From Thalassobius sp034670005 (GTDB lineage: Bacteria > Pseudomonadota > Alphaproteobacteria > Rhodobacterales > Rhodobacteraceae): 64,000 nucleotides of DNA. The notes under the pieces are model-generated. The model did not search any database and was not told where the DNA came from. It saw only the letters and a list, made by a program, of their open reading frames with translations. Location: contig NZ_JAXMOH010000002.1 of the NCBI RefSeq assembly GCF_034670005.1, positions 673,053 through 737,052 on the forward strand, in the 5' to 3' direction. The position numbers and the translations under genes are program-made. Every line of letters starts with the position of its first letter. Positions within the stretch are counted from its first letter, which is position 1. Shown here one piece after another: positions 1-8,190 of this stretch.

Positions 1-1383
1 CTGCCGCTGACCACCCGACAATTCATGCGGATAGCGGCGCATGTAACTGCGCGGCAGTTCGACCCGGTCGAACAGCATCGCAACGCGGTCATCGCGTTCA
101 GACCCTGAATGGGTGCCGAAATTCTTCATCGGTTCGGCCACTGCCGCACCCAGCTGCATCTGTGGATTGAGCGAAGCGAAGGGATCCTGGAAAATCATCT
201 GCATGTCGCGCCGCGCATCGCGCAGCTGACCGTGGTCCAGCGCCATGATATCGGTGCCGTCGAGGTCGATTTGCCCCGACAGAGGTTCGACCAACCGCAG
301 GATCGACCGGCCGGCGGTGGATTTACCGCATCCCGATTCGCCCACCAGCGACAGGGTGCGGCCCTTGTTGAGGGTGAAGGACAGGTCTTCGACCGCATGC
401 ACGTTGGCGATGGTGCGGCGGAAAAATCCGCCCTTGACCGGGAATCGGGTGATCAGGTTTTTGACCTTGAGCAAGGGTTCGTCAGTGCCGGGGATCGGTT
501 TGACTTCGCCCAGTTCGCTGCCCAGCAGTTTCATCGGTTCGGGCAATGGCCTACCGGTCATTTCGCCCAGTTTCGGCACTGCGGCCAGCAGCGCCTTGGT
601 ATAATCATGCTGCGGGTTTTCGAAAATCTGTTCGACCGTGCCTTCTTCGACCTTGTTGCCGCGGAACATGACAACGACGCGATCAGCCATTTGCGCCACC
701 ACCGCCATGTCATGGGTGATGAACATTACCGCCGTGCCGGTTTCACGCTTCAACCGGTCCATCAGCGCCAGAATTTCCGCCTGAATAGTCACGTCGAGCG
801 CGGTGGTTGGTTCGTCGGCAATCAACAGCCGGGGTTCGCAGGCCAGCGCCATGGCGATCACAACCCGCTGCCGCATACCGCCCGACAATTCGTGCGGATA
901 TTGTTTCAGCCGCCGTTCCGGTTCCGGGATACGCACCTGCGTCATCAGTTCCAGCGCCCGCGCTTCGGCCTGATCGCGGGACAAGCCCATATGCAGCCGC
1001 AGACCTTCGGTCAACTGGCGCCCGACGGTGAAGACCGGATTGAGCGCGGTCATCGGTTCCTGAAAGATCATGCCGATTTCATTGCCGCGAATGGTGCGCA
1101 TCAGGTCCTGATCGGTTTTGGCCAGATCGACCTCTTCGCCATCCTTGCGATCAAAAATGAGGCGCCCGCCTGCAATTTCACCACCACCGAATTCTACCAG
1201 CCGCATCAAAGACAGGCTCGACACCGATTTTCCTGATCCCGATTCGCCAACAATGCACACCGTCTCTCCGGGATTCACGCTGAACGAGACATCCTCGACT
1301 CCGACGACGGGGCCATCTTTTGTTTGGAATTCAACACGCAGATTTTCGATTCTGGCGATCGGTTGATCCAGCATTGGGTCCAT
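1..1383 (-). CDS. Dipeptide/oligopeptide ABC transporter ATP-binding protein, two fused ATPase domains (3' end outside window)
   Basis: Cytoplasmic ATPase expected to power the peptide importer encoded next door. Reading the minus strand from 1383, the first domain has Walker A GESGSGKS, signature LSGGMRQR and Walker B LLIADEPTT; a linker then leads to a second domain with Walker A GESGCGKS and a signature LSGGQ at the very edge of the window. Two ABC domains in one chain is the GsiA-like arrangement, equal to OppD plus OppF fused. The gene is open to position 1, giving 461 codons, so the C-terminus is missing. ATGs lie at 1383 and 1374; the AGGATGG string suits 1374 slightly better. It diverges from the binding protein at 1679, which fits a split peptide-transport locus. 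Confidence 0.9.
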   Translation of the reverse strand, partial: MDPMLDQPIARIENLRVEFQTKDGPVVGVEDVSFSVNPGETVCIVGESGSGKSVSSLSLMRLVEFGGGEIAGGRLIFDRKDGEEVDLAKTDQDLMRTIRGNEIGMIFQEPMTALNPVFTVGRQLTEGLRLHMGLSRDQAEARALELMTQVRIPEPERRLKQYPHELSGGMRQRVVIAMALACEPRLLIADEPTTALDVTIQAEILALMDRLKRETGTAVMFITHDMAVVAQMADRVVVMFRGNKVEEGTVEQIFENPQHDYTKALLAAVPKLGEMTGRPLPEPMKLLGSELGEVKPIPGTDEPLLKVKNLITRFPVKGGFFRRTIANVHAVEDLSFTLNKGRTLSLVGESGCGKSTAGRSILRLVEPLSGQIDLDGTDIMALDHGQLRDARRDMQMIFQDPFASLNPQMQLGAAVAEPMKNFGTHSGSERDDRVAMLFDRVELPRSYMRRYPHELSGGQRQ

Positions 1384-1678
1384 CCTGTTCTTATGCGGCA
1401 GCCATCCGCAGACGCTACAGACAGGTCGGACCCAGTGTCAAACCCGTAACATTACTGCCCTCGGGTCAGCGCGAAGGCCCCCTTGCTTTTTTTTACCAAT
1501 CGGTTTGAGATGCCATCAGTCGCGAACAGGCTGGACGCATAATTCCCAATAAAAACCTAAGGGAGGCAGGCATTCAGACGATATTCGCAGACAGAATCAA
1601 AAAGTCCTTCGAGGCGGGTCTTCCCGCCACAACGGAGGAAAACGAGGCACATTTTCTGTGTCCAACAAGGAGAGAAGT
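1384..1678. promoter_or_regulatory. Divergent intergenic region of the peptide transporter
   Basis: This 295-base stretch separates the minus-strand ATPase from the plus-strand binding protein and must hold both promoters. A small perfect hairpin, GGCGGG (1613-1618) TCTT CCCGCC (1623-1628), sits in the likely leader of the binding-protein mRNA. The ribosome site AAGGAGAG at 1667-1674 fixes the downstream start. I see no convincing regulator binding site. Confidence 0.5.
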
Positions 1679-3379
1679 ATGAAACTTAAATCCGTATTGC
1701 TAGGCGCTGTCGCTGCGACGGCACTGGCACCTGCTGCCTTTGCAGAGCGCGGATCGGACGGCCATGTCAATGTCATCTACTGGCAGGCCCCGTCGATCCT
1801 GAACCCTTATCTGTCGAGCGGAACCAAGGATATCGAAGCCTCGTCGCTGGTCATCGAACCGCTGGGCCGCTACGATCCCGATGGCGCATTGGTCCCCTAT
1901 CTGGCCGCCGAAATCCCCACCGTTGAAAACGGCGGCGTGTCGGCCGATCTGACCTCGATCACTTGGAAGATTAAGGACGGGCTGAAATGGTCGGACGGGA
2001 CCGCCCTGACATCGGCCGACGTGAAATTCACCGCCGACTACTGCATGGACCCCGAAGGCGGCTGTGCTCAGCTGGCGAAATTCGAAGGCGTCAGCAGCAT
2101 CGACGTGATCGACGATCTGACCGTTAAGGTCACGTTCTCGGAACCCAAGCCGAACCCCTATGGCCCGTTCATGGGCGGCCAGTCTCCGATCCTGCAAAAA
2201 GCACAGTTCGAAAACTGCACGGGTGCCAAGGCACCGGAATGCACCGATGCCAATTTCGGCCCGATCGGCACCGGTCCGTTCGTCGTCACCGATTTCCGTC
2301 CCAATGACGTGATTTCGATGAAAGCCAACGAAAATTACCGTGACCCGGCCAAGCCTGCCTTTGCCACACTGACCTTCAAGGGTGGCGGCGATGCTACTGC
2401 GGCGGGTCGTGCGGTGCTGGAAACCGGCGAATTCGATTACGCCTGGAACCTGCAGCTGGCCCCCGATGTCATCGCCAACATGGAAAAAGGCGGCAAGGGC
2501 AAGGTTGTAGCAGCGTTCGGATCGCTGGTGGAACGGATCGAAATGAACATGACCGATCCGTCGCCGTCGCTGCCCGAAGGTGAACGTTCGACCGCCAAGC
2601 ATCCGCACCCGGCGTTGTCGGAACTGGCGGTTCGCAAGGCGCTGTCGATGGCCATCGACCGCGAACTGCTGGTCGAAGTCGGCTATGGCAAGGCGGGTCG
2701 TGCGACCTGTAACCTGGTCCCGGCCCCGGCGATCTATGCGTCGGACAACACCGACTGCATGACGCAGGACATCGAGGGCGCCAAGGCGCTGCTGGAAGAA
2801 GCGGGCTGGAAAGTCGGCGCCGACGGCATCCGTGAAAAGAACGGCGTCAAGCTGAGCCTGCTCTATCAGACCTCGACCAATGCCGTGCGTCAGGATTTCC
2901 AGGCGCTGATCAAACAGTGGTGGAGCGAAATCGGTGTCGAAACCGAGCTGCGCAACATCTCGGCATCGGTGTTCTTCGGCGGTGACCCGGGTTCGCCCGA
3001 CACCTTCCAGCGCTTCTATGCCGACGTGGAAATGTACGCCAACAACTTCGATGGCACCGATCCGGAAAGCTATCTGGCGCAGCATACCTGTGAAAAGGCT
3101 CCGAAGCCCGAAAGCCAGTGGCAGGGTGAGAACATCAACCGTTTCTGCGACCCGGAATATGACAAGCTGGTTGCCGAAATGGGCAAAACCGGTGTCCTGT
3201 CCGAGCGCGGCGCACTTGGTAAGAAGCTGAACGAGATGCTGACCAAGGAAAGCTATGTGGTGGTACCGCTGGTTGACCGTGGCCGTGTTTCGGCACATTC
3301 CAATACACTGGGCGGTGTTCAGCTGAATACTTGGGACTCAGAGCTGTGGAATGCAGCAGATTGGTACCGGATCAAGTAA
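1679..3379 (+). CDS. Peptide ABC transporter substrate-binding protein (SBP_bac_5 / DppA-OppA family)
   Basis: Periplasmic protein that captures peptides or related solutes and delivers them to the permeases encoded just downstream. The 566-residue product starts MKLKSVLLGAVAATALAPAAFA, a clear Sec signal peptide cleaved after AFA. The body is typical of family 5 binding proteins: an NPYLSSGTKD segment near the start, the LKWSDGTALTSADVKF segment around residue 105, and the FGPIGTGPFVV segment near 200. Length matches the family. A GTG at 1658 opens the frame, but ATG 1679 is chosen because AAGGAGAG lies at ideal distance and the signal peptide starts there. A strong terminator-like hairpin follows, probably leaving more binding protein than permease message. 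Exact substrate cannot be read from sequence. Confidence 0.9.
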   Translation: MKLKSVLLGAVAATALAPAAFAERGSDGHVNVIYWQAPSILNPYLSSGTKDIEASSLVIEPLGRYDPDGALVPYLAAEIPTVENGGVSADLTSITWKIKDGLKWSDGTALTSADVKFTADYCMDPEGGCAQLAKFEGVSSIDVIDDLTVKVTFSEPKPNPYGPFMGGQSPILQKAQFENCTGAKAPECTDANFGPIGTGPFVVTDFRPNDVISMKANENYRDPAKPAFATLTFKGGGDATAAGRAVLETGEFDYAWNLQLAPDVIANMEKGGKGKVVAAFGSLVERIEMNMTDPSPSLPEGERSTAKHPHPALSELAVRKALSMAIDRELLVEVGYGKAGRATCNLVPAPAIYASDNTDCMTQDIEGAKALLEEAGWKVGADGIREKNGVKLSLLYQTSTNAVRQDFQALIKQWWSEIGVETELRNISASVFFGGDPGSPDTFQRFYADVEMYANNFDGTDPESYLAQHTCEKAPKPESQWQGENINRFCDPEYDKLVAEMGKTGVLSERGALGKKLNEMLTKESYVVVPLVDRGRVSAHSNTLGGVQLNTWDSELWNAADWYRIK

Positions 3380-3393
3380 TTTGATCCTTTTTA

Positions 3394-3421
3394 CCCCGGC
3401 CTGAGCAAGGCCGGGGTTTTT
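3394..3421 (+). terminator. Strong intrinsic terminator / attenuator after the peptide-binding protein
   Basis: Perfect 8-bp stem CCCCGGCC (3394-3401) / GGCCGGGG (3409-3416) with a 7-base loop, followed by five T residues. It lies between the binding-protein gene and the permease genes on the same strand, so partial read-through is needed for permease expression unless a second promoter exists in the 65 bases beyond it. Confidence 0.85.
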
Positions 3422-3485
3422 CTGGCCCGATTTTCGGTATTAACCTTGGGCAGACAATAAGACCAAGCCGCAAAGGCCTCCGTAT

Positions 3486-4493
3486 ATGCTGACCTTTACC
3501 GTCCGACGACTGGTGTTGGCCGTTCCGACGCTGCTCTTCATCAGTCTAGTTATTTTCCTGTTGCTGGAACTCGCCCCCGGCGATCCGATGGCACAGGTTC
3601 CCCTGACCGTCCCGCCTGAAGTCAAAGAAAAGATGCGCGAAGCGCTTGGCCTCGGCCAGCCGATGCACATCCGTTTCCTCAAATGGCTGGTGCAGTTTTT
3701 CTGGATCGAACCGCAAATCCTGATCGACAATATTTTCGGCACCGGATTGGCCGAGGGCAAGCTGCGCGTGCTGAGCTGGCAAACCCGCAGCCCGGTGATG
3801 GATATCGTGGTGCAACGCATTCCGCAGACCCTCTGGGTGGTTGGCACCGCCTATCTGGTCGGCGTTCTGATCGCGCTGCCGATCGGGATCTATTCCGCTT
3901 ATCGGCAATATTCGTTCTTCGATCAGGCCGGGACTTTCGTGTCGATGATCGGCTTTTCGGTGCCGCCGTTCTTTTCCGGGGTATTGGTCATCGTGATCTT
4001 TTCGGTGAACCTAGGGTGGTTCCCATCGATTTACGACACCACGCTCAAGGTGCACGATTGGGACAGTTTCATGCTGCAACTGCGGCAGATGGTGATGCCG
4101 GTGATGGTGCTGGCGTTGCAGATCACCGCGCAGATCAGCCGGTTCATGCGGGCCTCGATGCTGGACAACCTCAATCAGGATTACGTCCGCACCGCCCGCG
4201 CCAAGGGGTTGAGCGAATATATCGTGGTGATGGTGCATGTTCTGCGCAATTCGATGATCCCCGTCGTCACCGTGATCGCGCTTGGTGTTCCGGCGATTTT
4301 CGGGGGGGCCATTATCACTGAACAGGTGTTCAAGGTGAACGGGATTGGCCAGCTTCTGATCGGTGCGATTCAGGCCAATGATTTGCCGATGGTGCAGACA
4401 CTGACCTTTATCTTTGCGCTGCTGATCGTGCTGTTCAACATCATCGCAGATGTTCTTTACGGCATCCTAGATCCGAGGATCCGCTATGACTGA
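3486..4493 (+). CDS. Peptide ABC transporter permease (DppB/OppB family)
   Basis: Inner-membrane subunit forming half of the translocation channel. The 335-residue protein begins MLTFTVRRLVLAVPTLLFIS, the standard first membrane segment of DppB-type permeases, then has a periplasmic stretch of about 90 residues and five further membrane segments. The cytoplasmic EAA loop that docks the ATPase is visible as DYVRTARAKGLSEYIVVMVHVLRN (split here: it begins near residue 238), and the C-terminus ILDPRIRYD is family-typical. It overlaps the next permease by 8 bases, so the two are translationally coupled. It is somewhat longer than minimal family members because of the extended region between the first two membrane segments. 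Confidence 0.9.
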   Translation: MLTFTVRRLVLAVPTLLFISLVIFLLLELAPGDPMAQVPLTVPPEVKEKMREALGLGQPMHIRFLKWLVQFFWIEPQILIDNIFGTGLAEGKLRVLSWQTRSPVMDIVVQRIPQTLWVVGTAYLVGVLIALPIGIYSAYRQYSFFDQAGTFVSMIGFSVPPFFSGVLVIVIFSVNLGWFPSIYDTTLKVHDWDSFMLQLRQMVMPVMVLALQITAQISRFMRASMLDNLNQDYVRTARAKGLSEYIVVMVHVLRNSMIPVVTVIALGVPAIFGGAIITEQVFKVNGIGQLLIGAIQANDLPMVQTLTFIFALLIVLFNIIADVLYGILDPRIRYD

Positions 4494-5460
4494 CGACAAA
4501 AGCTTCATACCCGATGAAGGGCTTGCGCCGGCGTCTTCGGCGCTGCCCGGCGCGGCCGGACCGTTGCAGGAAATCGCCCAGCCGCCGCGCAACAAGTGGC
4601 TGGATGTCTGGGAACAGTTCAAGCACCACAAGGGTGCGCTCTATGGCGGCATCCTGTTTTTCACCATCGTTCTGGTGGTGTTTCTGGGACCGCTGGTCTG
4701 GCCCTATGACGCCACCTATATCGACATCCGCGCACGCAATCAGGGGCCCGGTCTGGCCCATCCTCTGGGCACCGATCAATTGGGCCGAGATACGCTGGCA
4801 CGGATGATGGCGGGTGGTCAGACATCGGTTTCGGTGGGCATCACCGCGATGTTGCTGGCGCTGTTTCTGGGCAGTCTGGTTGGTGTCGTAGCCGGTTATT
4901 TCAAACGGCTGGACGGGATTTTGATGCGGATGACCGACCTGTTCCTGGCGTTGCCACTGCTGCCGCTGCTGCTGGTGATGGTGCTTTTGTTCCGCGATCC
5001 GCTTAACGCCGCCTTCGGGCCGGAGACCGGGATTTTCATCCTGATCGTCTGCGCCATCGGCGTGACCAGCTGGATGCCCACCGCGCGGATCGTGCGCGGC
5101 GATGTACTGGCGCTTAAGGAACGTGAATTCGTACTGGCGGCGCGGTCGATCGGCACCCGCAACACGATGATGATCATGCGCCATATTCTGCCCAATGTGT
5201 TGAGCCCGATCATGGTATCGGCCACCTTGGGCATCGCCAACGCAATCATCACCGAAAGCGCGCTTTCATTCCTCGGGCTTGGGTTTCCGCCGGATTTCCC
5301 GACATGGGGACGGCTGTTGTTCGATGCGACCGATTATTTGCAGCAATATCCCGAACGGGTGTTCTGGCCCGGTCTGGCGATTTCTCTGACCGTGCTGAGC
5401 GTGAATTACCTTGGCGACGGGCTACGCGATGCGCTGGATCCGCGCATTCGCGGACGGTGA
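4486..5460 (+). CDS. Peptide ABC transporter permease (DppC/OppC family)
   Basis: Second inner-membrane channel subunit, 324 residues. A hydrophilic cytoplasmic N-terminus of about 55 residues leads to the first membrane segment (GGILFFTIVLVVFLGPLVW); the segment GTDQLGRDTLARMMAGG that follows is diagnostic for DppC-type proteins. Four more membrane segments follow, then an EAA loop around REFVLAARSIGTRN and the C-terminus ALDPRIRGR. The start overlaps the end of the DppB-type gene. It completes the plus-strand half of the peptide importer; the ATPase is the divergent fused gene at the window start. Confidence 0.9.
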   Translation: MTDDKSFIPDEGLAPASSALPGAAGPLQEIAQPPRNKWLDVWEQFKHHKGALYGGILFFTIVLVVFLGPLVWPYDATYIDIRARNQGPGLAHPLGTDQLGRDTLARMMAGGQTSVSVGITAMLLALFLGSLVGVVAGYFKRLDGILMRMTDLFLALPLLPLLLVMVLLFRDPLNAAFGPETGIFILIVCAIGVTSWMPTARIVRGDVLALKEREFVLAARSIGTRNTMMIMRHILPNVLSPIMVSATLGIANAIITESALSFLGLGFPPDFPTWGRLLFDATDYLQQYPERVFWPGLAISLTVLSVNYLGDGLRDALDPRIRGR

Positions 5461-5494
5461 GCAAGAACGGTAACAGGACCGCAAATAAGAACAG

Positions 5495-5530
5495 ACAAAG
5501 GGCCCGCGATTTTCATCGCGGGCCCTTTGT
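5495..5530. terminator. Perfect 16-bp inverted repeat after the peptide permeases
   Basis: ACAAAGGGCCCGCGAT (5495-5510) and its exact reverse complement (5515-5530) flank a 4-base TTTC loop. The stem ends in a short A/T stretch on both sides, so it could stop transcription from either direction, though the U-tract is short. It separates the peptide transporter operon from the YeeE-type gene. Confidence 0.75.
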
Positions 5531-5687
5531 CATGGATGACCCCGCAAACCGAAACCCGGTTCTTTGGAATAGCACCGCACAAGAACATTATCCCTGAAAC
5601 TCCCCTTCTTGCCCCGGTCCGGAGGATTGATTTCCCAAAGGGATATTGCCATCGATGCATTTGTTCCAATTCTTTTCGGGGAATCTC

Positions 5688-6749
5688 ATGTTCGAAACCT
5701 TCGGCTTTGAAAATCTGACAGCACCGCAAGCCGCCGTATATACCGGCCTGATCCTTGGCGCCGTTTTCGGCGTTCTGGCACAGATCACCCGGTTCTGTTT
5801 CCGCCGTGCCATCACCGGCGATGACCGCAAACAGGCTGCTGGTGTCTGGCTGACCGCGCTGGCATTGGCGATTTTGGCGACCCAATTCGCCGCACTGAAC
5901 GGTTTGATCGGGTTTGAGGATCACCGGTTCATGGCGACCGACCTGCCGGTTGCCGCCATCGTGTTTGGCGGGTTGATTTTCGGGGCTGGCATGGTGTTGA
6001 CCCGGGGCTGCGTGTCGCGGCTCAGCGTGCTGACCGGAAGCGGCAACCTGCGTGCGGCCATGGTTCTGGTCGTTTTCGCGGTGGTGGCACATGCAACGCT
6101 GAAAGGTGTTCTGGCCCCGATACGCACAACACTCGGGGGCTATACCATTGCGCTGGACAGCGCCGCCCTGCCCTTTGCCGGGCCAGTTCTGGCGGTGGTG
6201 CTGGCGGCGGTGTTGCTGGGCTTTGCCGCCCGGTCAGGGGCGCGGGTCACGCATTTGGGCCTGGCTTCGCTGATCGGGCTGGTCGCTGCGGCGGGCTGGG
6301 TGGCTACCGGGTTCGTATTGTTTGACGATTTCGATCCGGTCGCGCTTGAAAGTCTCAGCTTCACCTCGCCTGCCGCTGAAACCCTGTTCTGGGGTGTCGC
6401 GTCGAGTTCGATTTCGCCCACGTTCGGCACCGGGTTGCTGGGCGGTGTGATCGCAGGCGCGGCGGTTTCGGCTCTGATCCGGGGCGAATTCGAATGGCAG
6501 AGCTTTGACAGTCCACGCCAGACCGGCCGTTATCTGGCCGGGGCTGCACTGATGGGTGTCGGCGGCGTGTTGGCGGGCGGCTGCACCGTGGGGGCTGGCC
6601 TGTCGGGGGTTCCGACCCTGTCCGTCGCTGCGGTTCTCGCCCTGCTCAGCATCGCGGCGGGAGGGTTGGCCACGGCGCGGCTGCTTAGTGCATCTTCTTC
6701 TGAATCCGCCGGATCATCCACCACACAACCGCTACAACCGGCAGAGTAA
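5688..6749 (+). CDS. YeeE/YedE family membrane protein, probable thiosulfate/sulfur-compound transporter
   Basis: Polytopic inner-membrane protein of 353 residues with the two-fold Sulf_transp repeat. Characteristic motifs are present: QITRFCFRRA near residue 30, TRGCVSRLSVLTGSGNLRA near 105, and GGCTVGAGLSG near 300. In the characterised family member TsuA, cysteines in equivalent repeats pass thiosulfate through the membrane; the cysteines here (FCF, RGC, GGC) occupy those motif positions, so thiosulfate uptake is a reasonable inference. The frame opens with TTG at 5646, but ATG 5688 has GGGGAA just upstream and begins at the conserved N-terminus. The gene is alone on its strand and its 3' end overlaps the convergent DUF3422 gene by 65 bases. 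Confidence 0.82.
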   Translation: MFETFGFENLTAPQAAVYTGLILGAVFGVLAQITRFCFRRAITGDDRKQAAGVWLTALALAILATQFAALNGLIGFEDHRFMATDLPVAAIVFGGLIFGAGMVLTRGCVSRLSVLTGSGNLRAAMVLVVFAVVAHATLKGVLAPIRTTLGGYTIALDSAALPFAGPVLAVVLAAVLLGFAARSGARVTHLGLASLIGLVAAAGWVATGFVLFDDFDPVALESLSFTSPAAETLFWGVASSSISPTFGTGLLGGVIAGAAVSALIRGEFEWQSFDSPRQTGRYLAGAALMGVGGVLAGGCTVGAGLSGVPTLSVAAVLALLSIAAGGLATARLLSASSSESAGSSTTQPLQPAE

Positions 6750-7959
6750 GCGCTGCGGTCAATTCCCCCTTGCTGACCCCCAGAAGGTCGGTGAGGGGAT
6801 AGGCCGCGTAAGAGGCCAGAGACACGCCGTAATAGCTGATCGCCACCACTGACAGACCTTCGACGGTTTTTTGCAGTTTGAGTTGCTGATCGGCGCGGCG
6901 GTTCATGCTTTCGAGCAATTTCTGGTTCTGCGCAGACCGTTCCACATCCACCCGTGTCCGCAACAATTCCCCGGCCCGCATCGCCCGGTCGGCCATGGCT
7001 GCCAGACGTTCCTGGGTCGATTGCACCGTGCGCATGGCGGGCGCGTAGCGCCGCATCATGAATTCGTTGAAGGTCTGGCGCCCTTCGAAGCGTTGTTCGC
7101 GCAAAACGCCAATCCGTTGATGCACGATATTGCGATAGGCTTCGGTCGCCCCGAAGCGGAACGCGTTATGCGCCACCATCCGTTCCATTTCCGCCGATGT
7201 GCTGAGCAGCCCGGCCAAGGTAACGTCGGCGGCGGTGGTATCGTCGCCCATATGGTCCATCAGCCCGGTCAGTTTCATATCCATTTCGCCCAACTGCGCC
7301 GACAGTTGTTTGACGCGGGCGAAACCAAGCATCGACAGGCTTTTGTAAATCTCGATTTCCGCCAGACGCTGCACGATCCGTCCGACCCGCCGCCGACCGG
7401 TGCCGGGATTGACGAATACGGCCAGGCGAGTATTGCCCGCCGTGTCCAGGCTGAAATCCGCAGCAATCGTGGCCGCATCATCAAGGGCCCGGCTGACCGC
7501 GACGCTGTCCGCGACGAACCAGTCATTGAGATGTTGTTCGATCTGGTCACGTTCCGGGGCCTGCTGTACCCGGATATGAACCGCTGCGACCCGCACGCCC
7601 GGTGCCGTTGCCAGCCATTCCTCGGGGAACACTTCGAAATCGGCAGGATCAAAGGCGCGTTCACTGAGCGTGTTGGCAAAGGCCGAATAGGTCACGAATT
7701 CGGTATGGCTTTCCCATCTCAGGATATGCCGCCCGATCTGACCGGAATAATGCGTAGCCCCCGGTTGCGGATGCGGAGCACCATAGCGGTCCAGCAGCGC
7801 AATCAGGTGATCCATATCGGCCTGACGGTCCCGGCTAACCGCCTGATCGGCCTTTTTGACGGCCAGATAGACCGCAGTACAGGGCACATCCAGCGCCGGG
7901 AAAGGCCGCGCATGCAATTCGTTGGCCAGTTCATAGCGAAGCGGGTGATCGGCAAGCAT
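6685..7959 (-). CDS. DUF3422 family membrane-anchored protein
   Basis: Conserved alphaproteobacterial protein of unknown function, 424 residues. The N-terminus MLADHPLRYELANELHARPFP is highly characteristic of the family. The middle is hydrophilic and helical, with a likely coiled-coil section (about residues 215-350), and the C-terminus holds two membrane segments (around residues 368-390 and 398-415) ending in a basic tail. The start is supported by AGAAGG upstream. The 3' end runs 65 bases into the end of the convergent YeeE-type gene, so the two mRNAs would be complementary there. Family membership is clear; the role is not. Confidence 0.85.
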   Translation of the reverse strand: MLADHPLRYELANELHARPFPALDVPCTAVYLAVKKADQAVSRDRQADMDHLIALLDRYGAPHPQPGATHYSGQIGRHILRWESHTEFVTYSAFANTLSERAFDPADFEVFPEEWLATAPGVRVAAVHIRVQQAPERDQIEQHLNDWFVADSVAVSRALDDAATIAADFSLDTAGNTRLAVFVNPGTGRRRVGRIVQRLAEIEIYKSLSMLGFARVKQLSAQLGEMDMKLTGLMDHMGDDTTAADVTLAGLLSTSAEMERMVAHNAFRFGATEAYRNIVHQRIGVLREQRFEGRQTFNEFMMRRYAPAMRTVQSTQERLAAMADRAMRAGELLRTRVDVERSAQNQKLLESMNRRADQQLKLQKTVEGLSVVAISYYGVSLASYAAYPLTDLLGVSKGELTAALTLPVVAVVWWMIRRIQKKMH

Positions 7960-8143
7960 TCAAGGGACCTTCTGAGCAATTCGAATGCTGTTGTAGATCG
8001 CACAAAACTTCAAAAAGATAAAGCATTTTCAATAACTTGCAGGAATACAACGGTATACCATGCAGAAAAGTGCCTGCTTTCGGGGGCTTGATCGATGTGA
8101 GCGCCCTCAAAGATCCGACCGGCCAGCGTCAAATCCATACAGA

Positions 8144-8169
8144 AAAGGGCGGCCCGAAGGCCGCCCTTT
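8144..8169 (-). terminator. Intrinsic terminator of pntAB
   Basis: Perfect 11-bp stem AAAGGGCGGCC (8144-8154) / GGCCGCCCTTT (8159-8169) with a CGAA loop. Read on the minus strand it ends in four U residues (8146-8143), directly downstream of the pntB stop codon. Confidence 0.85.
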
Positions 8170-8190
8170 GCATATCCGTAGTGACCGCGA

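Noticed and set aside
109..1236. 375-codon plus-strand frame at the window start
   Set aside because: The minus strand here encodes an unmistakable fused ABC ATPase with both Walker and signature motifs.
1700..3298. 532-codon open frame antisense to the peptide-binding protein
   Set aside because: Shadow of a well-supported gene; high Arg/Gln/His content and no recognisable motif.
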